A DNA stretch of 64,000 bases from Pseudonocardia sulfidoxydans NBRC 16205 (GTDB lineage: Bacteria > Actinomycetota > Actinomycetes > Mycobacteriales > Pseudonocardiaceae), in assembly GCF_007989085.1 (NCBI RefSeq), contig NZ_BJVJ01000012.1, positions 1 through 64,000 on the forward strand, read 5' to 3'. A program made the translations under genes and the position numbers. Positions 8,040-16,502 of this stretch are shown piece by piece. The notes beneath the pieces were generated by a model. That model did not search any database, was not told the DNA's origin, and saw only the letters and a program-made list of their open reading frames with translations. Within the stretch, counting starts at the first letter, position 1; each line of letters opens with the position of its first letter.

Positions 8040-9236
8040 ATGGTCCGCCCGACCGCTCCCGCCCCGGCGCGGACGCCCGCCACCCGCGACCAGGCCGACG
8101 CCTACCGCTTCGGGGTGCGGCGCATGGAGGCCGCACTCGTCCGCGGCGACACCGTGCTGCTCCACGAACAGCTGCGGGCGCAGCGACGTGCCGCGTTCGC
8201 CGGTGTCCTGCTGGCGTTGCTCGTGCTGGGCGGGGTCGCCGCGCACGGGCGGCTCACGTCGGCGAGCGACTGGACGAGGGCGAAGCTCGTCGTCGCGGAG
8301 ACGGCCGCGACGATGTACGCGGTGGTGCCGGGGCCCCGGTTGGTCCCGGTCGCGAACCTGGCGGCGGGGCGTCTGCTGCTCGCCGCGTACCGCGTCGAGG
8401 GAGGGGCGACCGCGGTACCGGAACCGGTGGCCGACGACGAGCTCGCGGACGCGCCGCGGACGGCCGTGGTCGCGGTGCCCGGCGCGTCCGGTGTGCACCC
8501 CGACGGGCCGGGGCCGGCGGGCGGCTGGGCGGTGTGCGACACCGTCGGGTCCTCGGGGCTGGAACGCACGACCGTCGTCGCCGGGGTGGTGCCCGACGAC
8601 CTGCCCGGGGCGGGCGCCGCCGTGCTCGCCGAGAGCGCCGGACAGGCGTGGGTGATCGCGGACAACCGCCGCTACCGCGTCGACCCGGGGGACCGGGCAG
8701 TGCTCGACGCCCTCGGCGCCGACCGGCGTGCGGTCCGGCAGGTCGGCGCGGCGTTGCTCGCGTCGCTGCCCGAGGGCCCCGCGCTCACCATGGCCTCGCG
8801 GAGCCGCTCGGGGGACTGGCCCCGGCCGCCGCCACGCTGGGCCGACCCCGCGGCGGAACCGGTGCTGTGCCGGGTGGTCATGCCGAACGATCCCGCGCAT
8901 CCGGTGGTCGTCGGCGCCGCAGCGGTGCCCGCGGCGGCGGGCACCGTCACCGTCGACCTCGCCCAGGGCGACGGGGCCGGCCCGCGTGCCGACGCGGTCG
9001 TGCTCGGTGCGGGCGCCGGCGGCGCCGTCCGGCTCGCCTCGGACCCGGCGCGGCTCGCGCTGGTGTCGACGACCGGTGTCCTGCACCCGATCACCGGAAC
9101 CGGGACGGCCGAGGCGCTCGGCGTCACGGACGCGGCGGACGCGCCGGACTGGGCGCTGCGGCTGCTGCCCGTCGGACCGGGACTCGACCTCGACGCCGTG
9201 ACACGGACGGTCGACGTCCTCGACCGGGTGGGCTGA
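8040..9236 (+). CDS. eccB: Type VII secretion protein EccB (ESX-4)
   Basis: EccB is a membrane-anchored core component of the ESX secretion machine. The 398-residue product begins with the family signature: PATRDQADAYRFGVRRMEAA, then LVRGDTVLLHEQLRAQRRA, and one TM helix at about residues 58-78 (AAFAGVLLALLVLGGVAA). The rest is a large extracytoplasmic domain. It sits between truA and mycP, as eccB4 does in mycobacteria. Its TGA (9234-9236) abuts the stop of the convergent mycP with no gap. At 398 residues it is shorter than many EccB proteins (about 480). Confidence 0.93.
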   Translation: MVRPTAPAPARTPATRDQADAYRFGVRRMEAALVRGDTVLLHEQLRAQRRAAFAGVLLALLVLGGVAAHGRLTSASDWTRAKLVVAETAATMYAVVPGPRLVPVANLAAGRLLLAAYRVEGGATAVPEPVADDELADAPRTAVVAVPGASGVHPDGPGPAGGWAVCDTVGSSGLERTTVVAGVVPDDLPGAGAAVLAESAGQAWVIADNRRYRVDPGDRAVLDALGADRRAVRQVGAALLASLPEGPALTMASRSRSGDWPRPPPRWADPAAEPVLCRVVMPNDPAHPVVVGAAAVPAAAGTVTVDLAQGDGAGPRADAVVLGAGAGGAVRLASDPARLALVSTTGVLHPITGTGTAEALGVTDAADAPDWALRLLPVGPGLDLDAVTRTVDVLDRVG

Positions 9237-10499
9237 CTACGGACGGCGCCGCAGCGCCCGGACCGCGAGCGGCAGCGCGGCGACGCACGCGACGACGATC
9301 GCGACCGCCACCCCCGGTGGGAGCGGCGGCTCGACGTCGACACGCTCGCCCAGGCCGGGCAGGGGGGCGGTGGGTCTGCCCTGCGTCGTCGGGGGCGTGT
9401 GCGCCGGGCGTGGCTGCGCGGCGCCGGTGCCGGCCGCCGGGGCGTCGGTGGTCGGGTGCAGGGACAGCGCCGCCACGGGGTCGACGACGCCGCTGCCCAC
9501 CGCGTCCCGCGTCGCCGAGGGCAGTGGCCGTGCCGTCGCGAGGATCGTCCCGACGATCTCGCGGGCGCTCGCGTCGGGCCGCTGCTGGGTCAGCAGCGCC
9601 GCCGTCCCCGCGACGAACGGTGCCGCGAAACTGGTGCCCCGCACCGGTTCCCGGGTGAACCCACCGGGCACCCCGAGGGTGTCGAGGCCGGCGCCGGGCG
9701 CCGCGATGTCGACCCACGGGCCGCGGACGCCGAACGGCGCCGGCCCGCCGCGTGCGTCGAGGGCGCCGACGGTGAGCACGTCCTCGCCCAGCCAGCCGGG
9801 CAGCGCGACCTCCCCGTCGAGGCAGCCGCCGCCACCGACGTTGCCGGCCGCGGCGACCACGACGACGTCGTGGTCGGCGGCGAACCGCAGCGCCGCGCGC
9901 AGGGGCGGGGCCGCGTCCTCGGCGACGGCGGGGGTGACGCAGCCGGCCTCGGACACGTTGACGACGTCGGCCCCGGCCCGGACGGCCAGGACGAGGGCAT
10001 CGGCCAGCGTGTCGACGTTCCCCACACCGGTCGACGAACCGCCGAGGGTGTACCTCCGGCTCGACTGGCGGATCGAGAGCAGCGTGGCGTCCGGGGCGAC
10101 ACCGCGGAACCCGTCGTCGGCGTTCGGGGACGCGGCGAGCAGGCCCGCGACCGCGGTGCCGTGGCCGTCGCAGTCCTCCAGCCCCGAGCCGCCACGAACG
10201 TAGTCGCCGACACCGGTGACCCGGCCGTCGAGCCGCGGGTGCGGGGCGATACCGGTGTCGATGACCGCGACGCGGACGCCGCGACCGGTCGCCAGCCGGT
10301 GCGCCGCATCGAGACCGAGCGCCGCGACCTGCGTGTCGGGCACCCGAGGTCCGGGGGCGCCGCCGCTGTCCTCGCACGCCTGCGGCGCCTGCAGACCCGT
10401 CGCCGGGACGCGGGGCGCGGTGCCGTCGGGCAACGGGGCGTCGACGGCCGGCAGCGGGCCCAGAGCGAGCATCACGGCGACTGCCAGTGCGGTGATCAC
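9237..10499 (-). CDS. mycP: Mycosin MycP, type VII secretion subtilisin-like protease
   Basis: Mycosins are membrane-anchored serine proteases needed for ESX complex stability and function. The 420-residue protein starts at GTG 10499, which overlaps the eccD stop as GTGA. It has a signal peptide (VITALAVAVMLALGPLPAVDA), the triad Asp in AVIDTGIAPHP (about residue 79), His in DCDGHGTAVAG (about 110), Ser in RGTSFAAPFVAG (about 287), a Pro-rich linker and a C-terminal TM (VAVAIVVACVAALPLAVRAL) with a short basic tail. All catalytic residues are present. It shares a transcript with eccD. Confidence 0.95.
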   Translation of the reverse strand: MITALAVAVMLALGPLPAVDAPLPDGTAPRVPATGLQAPQACEDSGGAPGPRVPDTQVAALGLDAAHRLATGRGVRVAVIDTGIAPHPRLDGRVTGVGDYVRGGSGLEDCDGHGTAVAGLLAASPNADDGFRGVAPDATLLSIRQSSRRYTLGGSSTGVGNVDTLADALVLAVRAGADVVNVSEAGCVTPAVAEDAAPPLRAALRFAADHDVVVVAAAGNVGGGGCLDGEVALPGWLGEDVLTVGALDARGGPAPFGVRGPWVDIAAPGAGLDTLGVPGGFTREPVRGTSFAAPFVAGTAALLTQQRPDASAREIVGTILATARPLPSATRDAVGSGVVDPVAALSLHPTTDAPAAGTGAAQPRPAHTPPTTQGRPTAPLPGLGERVDVEPPLPPGVAVAIVVACVAALPLAVRALRRRP

Positions 10500-11941
10500 A
10501 GCACGTGCACCACGGCGAGCAGCCCCGACGCGGCGACGGCCAGTGGCGCGGCGGCGGCCACCAGCGCGGCCTCGGCCATGTCGAGCGCCCGCCGCGCGAC
10601 GGGGGAGAGCGTCGGCGTCACCGGCCCCGAGGAGCCCAGCGCCGCGACCCCCCCGATCAGCACCGCGACGGCGACCGCAGCGCCCGCCGTGCCGGAGAGG
10701 GCGAGCGGCGCCAGCGCGGCGAGGCCCGCGGCCGCGCAGCCGCCCGTCAGCACCCGGGTCACGACGGGATCGGTCGTGCCGCGGGTGCGCAGCCCGAGGA
10801 CCACGGCGACGACGCCCGCGAGCGCCGCGCCCGCCCAGCCCTGCGACGAGGCGAGCGACGCCGCACCCGCCGCGACGACCGCGATCCCGCCCGCGGTGCC
10901 CGTCAGGTAGCCGCGGGCGAGGTCGGCGCGGTCGGCCAGCTCGTCGGGGGAGAGTCCACAGGCCGGGTCGGCGTCGGCCAGGTCGTCGAAATCGGACGCG
11001 ACGACGGGGCGCGGCACCCCGGCCAGCCGCAGCGCGCACCGGGGCAGCAGCGGCCCGACCGCCACGGCGACGGCGGCGACGACGGCTGCGACCTGCGGAC
11101 CGTCGGCCTCGGTGGACAGGGCGCCCGTCGCGGCGAGCAGCAGCGCTGCGGCGACGGTGACCGTGGCCAGCAGCGCGGGCGTCACGACCCGGACCACGAG
11201 CTGACCCGCCGCCGCGACAGCGCCCGCCGCGGTGGCCGCGAGCAGCAGCCCCGCCGCGCCCTCGGGGAGTGCGGCCCATCCCGCCGCCGCGGCGAACGGC
11301 ACCGCGGCCAGCGCGGCGACCCGCGCCTCGCGCAGCCCGTCGTCGTCGGGCGGGCGGCGGCCGGCGACGACCACACCCCCGACGGCGAGCACCCCGGCGA
11401 CGACGCACGCAGGCCACCCCGCGCCCGCTGCGGCCACGACGCCCGCGGCGACGGTCGCGAGCAGCAGCGCGAGGACCGTCCTCAGCGCGTCCCCCCGACC
11501 CGGCACGTGCTCACCGGCCGCGCGGGCGAGCACGTCGACGGGGTCGTCGAGCACCGGTGGCGCAGGCGCGGCCGTGTCGGGGCGCAACTGCAGCAGTTCC
11601 CCGTCGAGCAGCCCGAGCGCGGCGAGAGACGCGGGAGGCGGCAGCGCGACACCCGTCGACGTCATCAGCCGCCACCGCACGGGCGCCGCCGTCACCGGTG
11701 CGCGGCCAAGCAGGTCGAGCAGCATCGGGACCAGCTCGGCGACCGGCACCCCGGTCGGGAGCGCGACGTCGGCGGTGCGGTGCGGGGCGCACACCGTCAC
11801 CCGGCACCACGCCGACGAGGTGACGACGGGCGGGTCGGCCTCCGGACGTCCGACACGGGCCGCGGCGACGCGGCGGGCGGTGGCGTACGGGTCGCCACCC
11901 AGGGGCACGGTGGCGCCGGTGTGGGCCGGGAACTCTGTCAC
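10496..11941 (-). CDS. eccD: Type VII secretion integral membrane protein EccD
   Basis: EccD forms the multi-spanning membrane vestibule of ESX complexes. The chosen GTG start (11941) gives 481 residues; the frame is open further upstream. Residues about 40-125 are the ubiquitin-like YukD domain (WCRVTVCAPHRTADVALPTG), followed by about eleven hydrophobic segments. The gene overlaps mycP by 4 bp and is divergent from eccC with 185 bp between starts, the eccD4-mycP4 arrangement of ESX-4. Confidence 0.93.
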   Translation of the reverse strand: MTEFPAHTGATVPLGGDPYATARRVAAARVGRPEADPPVVTSSAWCRVTVCAPHRTADVALPTGVPVAELVPMLLDLLGRAPVTAAPVRWRLMTSTGVALPPPASLAALGLLDGELLQLRPDTAAPAPPVLDDPVDVLARAAGEHVPGRGDALRTVLALLLATVAAGVVAAAGAGWPACVVAGVLAVGGVVVAGRRPPDDDGLREARVAALAAVPFAAAAGWAALPEGAAGLLLAATAAGAVAAAGQLVVRVVTPALLATVTVAAALLLAATGALSTEADGPQVAAVVAAVAVAVGPLLPRCALRLAGVPRPVVASDFDDLADADPACGLSPDELADRADLARGYLTGTAGGIAVVAAGAASLASSQGWAGAALAGVVAVVLGLRTRGTTDPVVTRVLTGGCAAAGLAALAPLALSGTAGAAVAVAVLIGGVAALGSSGPVTPTLSPVARRALDMAEAALVAAAAPLAVAASGLLAVVHVL

Positions 11942-12126
11942 GGGCACCTCGGTCTTCGGATGCGGGCGCGCCGGTTCCGGGTGCAACGTGATTGCCGGAA
12001 CGGCCACGCCGAGGGCGGGGTGGCGCCTACTGTCGCCGCGCATCCGGCCCGGTGTGGGCCGTTTCGGGAAAGCAGTTCGCACCTGAACGCGAACCGCTGC
12101 CCCGGGAGAGACGTGGAGGGCGGGGC

Positions 12127-13557
12127 GTGGGCACGATCGGGAAGGCGCGGACGCGTCGCGTCGTGGCGCCGATGCCGGGTGGCGAGCTGCTGCTGGAGCC
12201 GCCGCCCGAGCTCGAACGGGTCGTCCCGGGCGGGATGCTCGCCCGGCTGCTGCCGATCGGGATGATCGTGGCGTCGATCGCGATGATGTGGGTGCTCGCG
12301 AGGGCGAACCCGTCGATGTGGATGTTCGGCGCGATGATGGTGCTGTCCAGCATCGCGATGCTGGTGTCGGGCAACTCCTCCGGGCAGGGCGGCGCCGCGC
12401 GGGCCGCCGGTCTCGACGAGGACCGCCGCGACTACCTGCGCTACCTCGGGGTCCAGCGCGACCGCGTCGACGCCGTGGCCGCCGCGCAACGGGCCGCGCT
12501 GCTCGGCACCCACCCCGACCCCGCGGCCTGGCCCGACGTCGTCGCCGCCGGGCGGCACTGGGAGCGCGTCCCGGCCGATGCCGACTTCGCGCAGGTCCGC
12601 GTCGCGCTCGGCGTCCAACGTCTCGCGACCCGGCTCACCGCGCCCGAGACCGGTCCCGTCGACGGCGTCGAACCCGTCACCGCGGCCGCGTTGCGACGCT
12701 TCCTCGGCCGGCACTCCGTCGTCGCCGACCTGCCCGTCGCGCTCGACCTGCGCTCCAGCGCGACGGTGTGGCTGGAACGGACCGGCGCCGATCCGGGCCC
12801 GGCGCGCGGCCTGGCCCGCGCGATCGTCGCCCAGTTCGTGCTGTGGCACGGCCCCGCCGACGCGGTCGTCGCCGTCCTCGCCGCCGACCCCGCACCCTGG
12901 GACTGGGTGAAGTGGCTGCCGCACAACGCCCACGGCCGCACCGTCGACGCGCTCGGGCCGGTCCGGCTCGTCGCCTCCGACCCCGACGAGCTGCGCGCGC
13001 TGCTGGCCGCCGACCTCGCGGCGCGCCCACCGGGCCCCGGCCCCGCCGAACCGCACGTGCTGCTCGTCGTCGACGGGGTCGACGGGCCCGGCCCGTGGGC
13101 GGGCGTCGCCGGGGTCACCGTGCTGCGGGCCGGGGCGCCGCCCGGGCGGCGGGCCGCGCCGTCGGTGGTGCGGCTCGCGGTCGGCCCCGGGACCCTGGGT
13201 CGCGTCGCCCCCGACGGGGCGATCGCCCCGATCGGCGTGCCCGACTCGCTCGACCCCGCCGAGGCGGCCGCGCTCGCCCGTCGCCTCGCACGCTTCCGCC
13301 CCGCCGGGGTCGCGGCGGCCGACGACGGCACACCCGTTGCCGCGCAGGACCTGCCCGCGCTGCTCGGCGTTCCCGGGCGGCCCACGGCGGCCGACGTGGA
13401 GGCCGTCCGCACCCGCCGGCGACGCACCGCCGCCGACCGGCTGCGGGTGCCGCTCGGCGTCGACGAGGACGGCCGGCCCCTGCTGCTCGACCTCAAGGAG
13501 TCCGCGCAGGGCGGGTCCGGGCCCCACGGGCTGTGCGTCGGCGCCACCGGCTCGGGG
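12127..13557 (+). pseudogene. eccC: EccC ATPase, 5' part (interrupted at the P-loop)
   Basis: EccC is the FtsK/SpoIIIE-type ATPase that recognises and drives ESX substrates. From GTG 12127 (GGAGAGACGTGGAGGG upstream) this part gives 477 codons: two TM helices at about residues 38-80 (LLPIGMIVASIAMMWVLA; MFGAMMVLSSIAMLVSG), the domain before ATPase 1, and the start of ATPase 1 up to GLCVGATGSG. There the sequence switches to the integrative element, and the codons for K-S-E-L-L of the Walker A motif are absent. The frame does not stop; it runs through attL into the integrase. The rest of the gene resumes at 28527. Joined, the two give 1281 codons, the normal EccC size. Confidence 0.93.
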
Positions 13558-13584
13558 AATGCCCAGACGGACTATGGCACACTT
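13549..13584. other. attL: left junction of the integrative element
   Basis: Host eccC sequence (GGCTCGGGGAA) changes to element sequence after the GGGAA core at 13555-13559. The right junction has GTCTGGGAA at 28523-28531. The shared core is GGGAA, or TCNGGGAA with one mismatch. The element arm just inside, TGCCCAGAC and GCACACTT (13577-13584), pairs with arms at the right end when the circle is rebuilt. Confidence 0.8.
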
Positions 13585-13590
13585 CCTGCC

Positions 13591-15015
13591 GTGACAGCAA
13601 CCGTCGCGCGCCGAGTCGCCTTGTATCTCCGCATCAGCCGCGACAAGTCCGGCGCCGGACTGGGTGTCGACCGGCAGCGCGCCGAGTGCCAGGCGCTCGC
13701 CGACAAGCTGGGCTGGGTCGTCGTCGCGACGTTCGAGGACAACGACATGTCGGCGTACTCAGGCAAGCCTCGGCCCGGATACCGCGCGCTGCTCGACGCG
13801 ATCCAGGCCGGCACCGTCGACACGGTCGTCGCATGGCACACGGACCGGCTGCACCGCTCGCCGTCCGAGCTCGAGGAGTGGATCGAGGTCTGCGACCCGC
13901 GCGGGGTCGAGGTCCACACGGTGAAGGCCGGCCCGATCGACCTCGCGACGCCGTCCGGTCGGATGGTCGCCCGCGTGCTCGGCGGCATCGCGCGGTACGA
14001 GTCCGAGCACCGGTCCGAGCGCATCGCGTCGAAGAACGACGAAATCGTCCGTCGAGGCGGCTTCCTCGGCGGCGTCCGGCCATTCGGCTACACCGCCGAC
14101 GGAATGCAGCTCGAACCCGGCGAGGCCAAGATGATCACAGCAGCGACCCGGGCGATCCTCGACGGCGGGTCTCTGCGGACCGTCGTCAAGGAGTGGAACG
14201 CGACGGGCCGGCGCACGACGAAGTCGGGGCAGGCATGGTCGTCGTCGAGCGTGCGCGACGTCCTGATGCGCGGCAGAAACGCCGGCCTCGTCCAGCATCG
14301 GGGCCGGATCGTTGGGCCCGCCTCGTGGCCGGCGATCGTCAGCGAGGACGAGTGGCGTGGCGTGTGCGCGCTGCTCGGATCGCCGTCTCGGCGGACCAGC
14401 CCCGGCAACGAGGTGAGGTGGCTCGGGAGCCTGCTCTACCAGTGCGGCGTGTGCGCGGAGACGATGATCGTCGGAACCTCCGGCCAGCACCGGCACCCGT
14501 CGTACAAGTGCCGGGGATCCGATCAGGGAGGCCCGCGGCACGTGACTCGCCAGGCTGCGGCCCTCGACGAGTTCGTCGAGCAGGTCATCGTGACGCGGCT
14601 GTCGCTCGACGACGCACGCGAGATGTTCGCACCGCACAGGCCGGACGTCGATGTGACGGCGATCCGGGCGGACCTTGCCCGGATCGACCAGCACCGGACC
14701 GACCTCGCGGAACGGCTCGGGAGCGGCGAGATCAGCATTGCGATGATGGACGCAGCGAACCGGCCGCTACTCGCGCGCCAGGCCGAGATGGAGCGAGCGC
14801 TCGCCGACGCTGCGATCCGGTCACCGCTCGCCGAGCTCGTCGACGCTACAGACGTCGCCGCCGAATGGGCGCGCCTGCCGCTACAGATGCGCCGCAGCAT
14901 CCTCGACGAGCTGATGACCGTGACCGTCCTGCCTGCGCCGCGTGGCCGACGGCCCGGGGGCGGCTACTTCGATCCCGAGTACGTCCGGATCGAGTGGAAG
15001 GGCGGGGAGGCGTGA
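13591..15015 (+). CDS. int: Large serine recombinase (integrase)
   Basis: Site-specific recombinase expected to insert and, with a directionality factor, excise the element. The GTG at 13591 gives 474 residues. The resolvase domain opens VARRVALYLRISRDKSGAGL with the catalytic Ser at residue 16; the recombinase domain contains GGFLGGVRPFGYTADG. A zinc ribbon has Cys285, Cys288 and Cys307 (LLYQCGVCAETM ... SYKCRGS), followed by a coiled coil at about 350-412 as in phage-type large serine integrases. The frame is open upstream into eccC, so an EccC-integrase fusion could be read if translation starts at eccC. It lies 32 bp inside attL and overlaps the next gene (TGATG). Confidence 0.95.
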   Translation: MTATVARRVALYLRISRDKSGAGLGVDRQRAECQALADKLGWVVVATFEDNDMSAYSGKPRPGYRALLDAIQAGTVDTVVAWHTDRLHRSPSELEEWIEVCDPRGVEVHTVKAGPIDLATPSGRMVARVLGGIARYESEHRSERIASKNDEIVRRGGFLGGVRPFGYTADGMQLEPGEAKMITAATRAILDGGSLRTVVKEWNATGRRTTKSGQAWSSSSVRDVLMRGRNAGLVQHRGRIVGPASWPAIVSEDEWRGVCALLGSPSRRTSPGNEVRWLGSLLYQCGVCAETMIVGTSGQHRHPSYKCRGSDQGGPRHVTRQAAALDEFVEQVIVTRLSLDDAREMFAPHRPDVDVTAIRADLARIDQHRTDLAERLGSGEISIAMMDAANRPLLARQAEMERALADAAIRSPLAELVDATDVAAEWARLPLQMRRSILDELMTVTVLPAPRGRRPGGGYFDPEYVRIEWKGGEA

Positions 15016-15422
15016 TGGCGTACAACCTGCCGAACGTCGGCCGAAGCCGCCGGGCCGAGCAACTCGCGGAGGCCTTGCTCGCTCACCCGGACGAACTCGC
15101 CGCCCGCGCGTCCCACATCGTCATCTGTGCCAAAGGGCGCGTGTGGTGCCGCCTGTTCAAGATCCCCGAGGAAGGTCTGCTGTTCGTGCCCGCCGGCAAG
15201 ACCCCGCAGATGGTCATACGGGGTCGGGACAAGAAGGCCCAGCAGGAATGGCAGCGGCCGGCGCCGTACTGGCTCGACGACTCCGAGCCCGGCGAGCACG
15301 TCCGCGGGCGGTGCGCATGCTGCTCCGACACGAACCCGGGAGTGACGGTCGGGTGGCTCCTCGATGTCATCAAATCGGGCCAGAAACGGATCATGCTGCC
15401 CCGTACGATACGGTCTTCGTAG
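15015..15422 (+). CDS. Hypothetical protein translationally coupled to the integrase
   Basis: A 135-residue protein whose ATG overlaps the integrase stop by one base; GGCGGGGAGG upstream is a good SD. It begins MAYNLPNVGRSRRAEQLAEA, holds a compact middle part (HIVICAKGRVWCRLFKIPEE) and a Cys cluster RGRCACCSDTNPG. I do not recognise the family. Tight coupling to a serine integrase makes it a candidate recombination directionality factor or integrase partner, but that is only positional inference; RDFs share no common sequence. Confidence 0.7.
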   Translation: MAYNLPNVGRSRRAEQLAEALLAHPDELAARASHIVICAKGRVWCRLFKIPEEGLLFVPAGKTPQMVIRGRDKKAQQEWQRPAPYWLDDSEPGEHVRGRCACCSDTNPGVTVGWLLDVIKSGQKRIMLPRTIRSS

Positions 15423-15512
15423 CCTTGCGGTAGCCGGACGGGAATCTTCCCGGACACCGGCCCTGGCAGCCCTGGGGATAGGCACCCAGCGAGAGCCCGA
15501 GAGGGGCTATCG

Positions 15513-15743
15513 ATGGCTGCCCGCACACCGGCACGGCGATCCGCTGCCGCCCGTGTCTCCGTCCTCCAGCGCCACCACGGTCCAGACGACCCCCGCCTCA
15601 ACGACGCCCGCCGAGAACTCCGCGCCGCGGAACTCGAGGACCACGTCCGTCGCATCGTCGACGGCGCCCCGCCCCTCACCGCCGAGCAGCGGAACCGCAT
15701 CGCGACCCTGCTCCGCACCCCGGCGCCGGCAGCAACGGGATGA
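15513..15743 (+). CDS. Small hypothetical protein of the element
   Basis: A 76-residue basic, mostly helical protein (VLQRHHGPDDPRLNDARREL ... LTAEQRNRIATLLR) starting at ATG 15513 with GAGAGGGG upstream. Proteins with the phrase DARRELRAAELEDHVRRIVD are, from memory, frequent in actinobacterial integrative elements and remain uncharacterised. It overlaps the next gene as ATGA, opening a coupled series that leads to the AAA ATPase. Confidence 0.7.
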   Translation: MAARTPARRSAAARVSVLQRHHGPDDPRLNDARRELRAAELEDHVRRIVDGAPPLTAEQRNRIATLLRTPAPAATG

Positions 15744-16066
15744 GCCAGACACCAGACGACCGGGGAGTTGGCGGCTCCCCGGTCGTCCAGAACAACAGGG
15801 TCCGGCTGGGCGGCGGGACTGACTCGGATCGTAGCGCGCACACAGCCGACTACATCGCCGGTCTCCGCCGCCGACAGGCCGCCGCCCTCCGCTGCGAGCC
15901 CCTCGACACCGGCCACCGCGACCCCCACACCGACGCCACCCGCGACCACGTCGACCCGCGAACCGTCGAATCCTGGCGGGCCGCCTGGTCACACCTCGCC
16001 GCCGCAGGACACGATGTCGGCTGGGCGGTCCCCGACCCTGTCCGCGCCTACCGGACCGCGTCGTGA
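15740..16066 (+). CDS. Hypothetical protein of the element
   Basis: A 108-residue hydrophilic protein starting at ATG 15740 inside the ATGA overlap with the gene before it. The N-terminal third is Gly/Ser/Asp-rich; the C-terminal part (RTVESWRAAWSHLAAAGHDV) is helical. Family not recognised. It overlaps the following gene by GTGA. The context suggests a DNA-metabolism or regulatory cassette with the ATPase, but nothing in the sequence proves it. Confidence 0.6.
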   Translation: MSQTPDDRGVGGSPVVQNNRVRLGGGTDSDRSAHTADYIAGLRRRQAAALRCEPLDTGHRDPHTDATRDHVDPRTVESWRAAWSHLAAAGHDVGWAVPDPVRAYRTAS

Positions 16067-16281
16067 ACCGCCCCGCGGAAGGGCACTGGGTGCGGGTGCG
16101 GTGGGTCCTCGGCGAACTCGCCCGCCACCCTGACGACCGGCCTGTCGCGCCCCGGTTCCGGCACGGCCGCCGCGTCGGACTGTCGACGGTCGCGAGCGTC
16201 CGCAAGGAACTCGTCAACGGCCTGACCGACGTCGCGGTGATCGAACAGGTCGTCGAGCGCCCCAGCTGGCGGTGGGCCTGA
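16063..16281 (+). CDS. Small hypothetical protein of the element
   Basis: A 72-residue protein from GTG 16063 (GTGA overlap with the gene before). It reads GHWVRVRWVLGELARHPDDR, then FRHGRRVGLSTVASVRKELV, rich in Arg and Val, which might be a small winged-helix or DNA-binding fold. Family not recognised. The stop overlaps the next ATG by one base (TGATG). Confidence 0.6.
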   Translation: MNRPAEGHWVRVRWVLGELARHPDDRPVAPRFRHGRRVGLSTVASVRKELVNGLTDVAVIEQVVERPSWRWA

Positions 16282-16502
16282 TGACCGACACTTCCTTCGA
16301 GGCCGCGGTTCGCGCGCTCGACGACCTGCCCACCGCCTACTCGGTCGGGCTCATCACCGAACTGGACGGCGTCACCCCGGTTGCCCCCCTCACGGTCGGT
16401 GACCTGCGGCTCGCGCTCCACCGCGACGAGATCCAACCCCACGAGGTCCTCGACCTCCTGACCCGGCAGCGCATGCTGCGGCCCACCGGTGGTGACTCGT
16501 GA
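16281..16502 (+). CDS. Small hypothetical protein preceding the AAA ATPase
   Basis: A 73-residue acidic protein from ATG 16281 (an in-frame GTG at 16272 is possible). It reads FEAAVRALDDLPTAYSVGLI and LTVGDLRLALHRDEIQPHEV, suggesting a helical bundle. It overlaps the downstream ATPase gene by GTGA, so its product may be made in proportion to the ATPase. Family not recognised. Confidence 0.6.
   Translation: MTDTSFEAAVRALDDLPTAYSVGLITELDGVTPVAPLTVGDLRLALHRDEIQPHEVLDLLTRQRMLRPTGGDS

Noticed and set aside
9237..11417. A 726-codon open frame on the minus strand covering mycP and most of eccD.
   Set aside because: Only its last 420 codons (mycP) have a recognisable fold; the rest is an Arg/Gly-rich shadow of eccD in another frame, and mycP has a good overlapping GTG start.
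12288..15422. A 1044-codon plus-strand frame running across eccC and the integrase into the next gene.
   Set aside because: It is out of frame with eccC and int and Arg-rich; only the final 135 codons (from ATG 15015) look real.
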